From Thermoplasmatales archaeon (GTDB taxonomy: Archaea; Thermoplasmatota; E2; DHVEG-1): a DNA stretch of 14,149 nt. The stretch covers positions 1 through 14,149 of the forward strand of contig JAGLML010000014.1 in the NCBI GenBank assembly GCA_023140035.1, written 5' to 3'. The translations under genes were made by a program, and so were the position numbers. Below are positions 13,730-14,149 of this stretch, in pieces. How positions within the stretch are numbered: position 1 is the stretch's first letter; every line of letters begins with the position of its first letter. The notes under the pieces were generated by a model that saw nothing but the letters and a program-made list of their open reading frames with translations, did no database searches and was not told the origin of the DNA.

Positions 13730-13740
13730 TTTTTTTTTTT
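13730..13740 (+). terminator. T11 run, probable terminator
   Basis: Eleven consecutive Ts after CAACGTTTG. It lies downstream of the receiver-domain remnant and facing the minus-strand zinc-ribbon gene, and would stop any plus-strand transcript. It may be the preserved terminator of the lost response-regulator gene. Confidence 0.45.
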
Positions 13741-13774
13741 AGCAGTGTCTTAACACGTAATTGATGGCAAATCT

Positions 13775-13960
13775 CTAACCATCTCTAACACTTTTTAAAA
13801 AGGCCTTGTATTCTTTTTCTGAATCGAAGATAATCGGCATGCCCTGATAACCACATTCCCTACATACATATCTATTGACATATCCGTCCAGTATCCCATC
13901 TCTTATTGTTCCATGGGAGATATTTTTGCTACCACATTTTGGACAAGCAGTAATTTCCAT
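13775..13960 (-). CDS. Small zinc-ribbon protein
   Basis: A 61-residue cytosolic protein. It has two cysteine knuckles, C6-P-K-C9-G-S and C33-R-E-C36-G-Y, separated by 23 residues that contain the turn I-R-D-G-I-L-D-G-Y. This is a standard one-zinc ribbon like those in small archaeal nucleic-acid-binding or RNA-polymerase-associated proteins. A short helix with E-K-E-Y-K-A-F-L-K follows. No other domain is present and no specific partner can be named. ATG 13960 gives the usual start a few residues before the first knuckle. On the minus strand AAATATAA (13991-13998) is about 34 bases upstream, which gives a leader of about 8 bases and explains the lack of a Shine-Dalgarno. It has no operon partner in view. 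Confidence 0.85.
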   Translation of the reverse strand: MEITACPKCGSKNISHGTIRDGILDGYVNRYVCRECGYQGMPIIFDSEKEYKAFLKSVRDG

Positions 13961-13990
13961 ACTTAAGATTAATACAACAAATTTATCAAT

Positions 13991-13998
13991 TTATATTT
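13991..13998 (-). promoter_or_regulatory. Putative TATA box for the zinc-ribbon gene
   Basis: AAATATAA on the minus strand, centred about 34 bases before ATG 13960, gives a nearly leaderless transcript. It lies in the 138-base divergent gap 13961-14098. Confidence 0.45.
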
Positions 13999-14054
13999 TT
14001 CTGATTGAATGTTTTATTGATGATTGTTTGGCTATTTCCGAATGTTTTCTCACA

Positions 14055-14064
14055 GTATATAAAT
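14055..14064 (+). promoter_or_regulatory. Putative TATA box for the gene cut by the right edge
   Basis: GTATATAAAT is a strong archaeal TATA match about 40 bases before ATG 14099. A start near 14086 would leave a leader of about 13 bases. Confidence 0.5.
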
Positions 14065-14098
14065 TAAGAATAATATAATCATACTATAGGTTTGTAAA

Positions 14099-14149
14099 AT
14101 GAATGAAGGGTTAAAACAATTTATTGCTCTGCTCATTGCTATTTCAACT
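14099..14149 (+). CDS. N-terminus of a partial gene, signal peptide or membrane segment
   Basis: The frame from ATG 14099 stays open to the window end: 17 codons reading M-N-E-G-L-K-Q-F-I-A-L-L-I-A-I-S-T. A polar start with one lysine and then a hydrophobic run suggests a signal peptide or first membrane helix. A TATA box at suitable distance upstream supports a real gene. The ATG at 14103 in another frame stops after three codons. The product cannot be identified from so little. Confidence 0.5.
   Translation, partial: MNEGLKQFIALLIAIST

Noticed and set aside
1..14149. CRISPR array, tRNA, rRNA, or a toxin-antitoxin or defence cluster
   Set aside because: No regularly spaced repeats, no cloverleaf-like sequence, and no nuclease, toxin or effector domain were recognised on either strand.

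Overview
This AT-rich window reads as the chromosome of a euryarchaeon. The evidence is a complete DNA topoisomerase VI (Top6B and Top6A), an archaeal-type valyl-tRNA synthetase, an archaeal fusion of hexulose-6-phosphate synthase with an RraA-like domain, TATA-box promoters with short or absent leaders, and a few strong Shine-Dalgarno sites. The secreted W-x-x-G-x-x-W-x-Y protein and the general style suggest the wider Thermoplasmatota (uncultured or marine-sediment type). Thermoplasma and Picrophilus themselves are not expected to carry Topo VI. The lineage is an inference; the archaeal assignment is firm.

Layout. Left accessory end (1-2081): on the minus strand, a tyrosine recombinase with a coiled-coil tail, followed by a 253-residue protein with three tandem helix-turn-helix repeats. 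This looks like a relic or resident part of an integrated element; no tRNA or att repeat is visible. Next, on the plus strand, come an XTP/dITP diphosphatase (2137-2694) and a two-helix membrane protein of unknown function (2865-3311).

Core (3315-9345): the top6B-top6A operon is on the minus strand, with the Top6A ribosome-binding site inside the last codons of top6B. It diverges from valS on the plus strand. valS is followed 1 nt after its stop by a 35-codon single-helix membrane protein with a near-perfect Shine-Dalgarno sequence. This gene falls below the usual annotation length cut-off. ValRS lacks both lysines of its KMSKS loop.

Metabolic part (9407-12263): an acetate/succinate transporter (SatP/YaaH family) converges on a two-gene minus-strand operon. 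The first gene is the HPS-RraA fusion, and its stop codon overlaps the start of a DUF362/2[4Fe-4S] ferredoxin-like protein (ATGA). HPS can supply ribulose 5-phosphate (reverse RuMP) or fix formaldehyde. What the iron-sulfur partner does is not known from sequence.

Right end (12433-14149): a secreted protein, then a gene-poor stretch (13453-13774) with U-rich terminators and the decayed C-terminal half of a response-regulator receiver domain. After these come a 61-residue zinc-ribbon protein on the minus strand and the first 17 codons of a probably membrane or secreted protein cut by the window edge. No CRISPR array, rRNA, tRNA or defence system was recognised. The points most worth a second look are the KMSKS-less ValRS, the hidden 35-residue membrane protein, the HPS-RraA/iron-sulfur operon, the triple-HTH protein beside the integrase, and the receiver-domain fossil.
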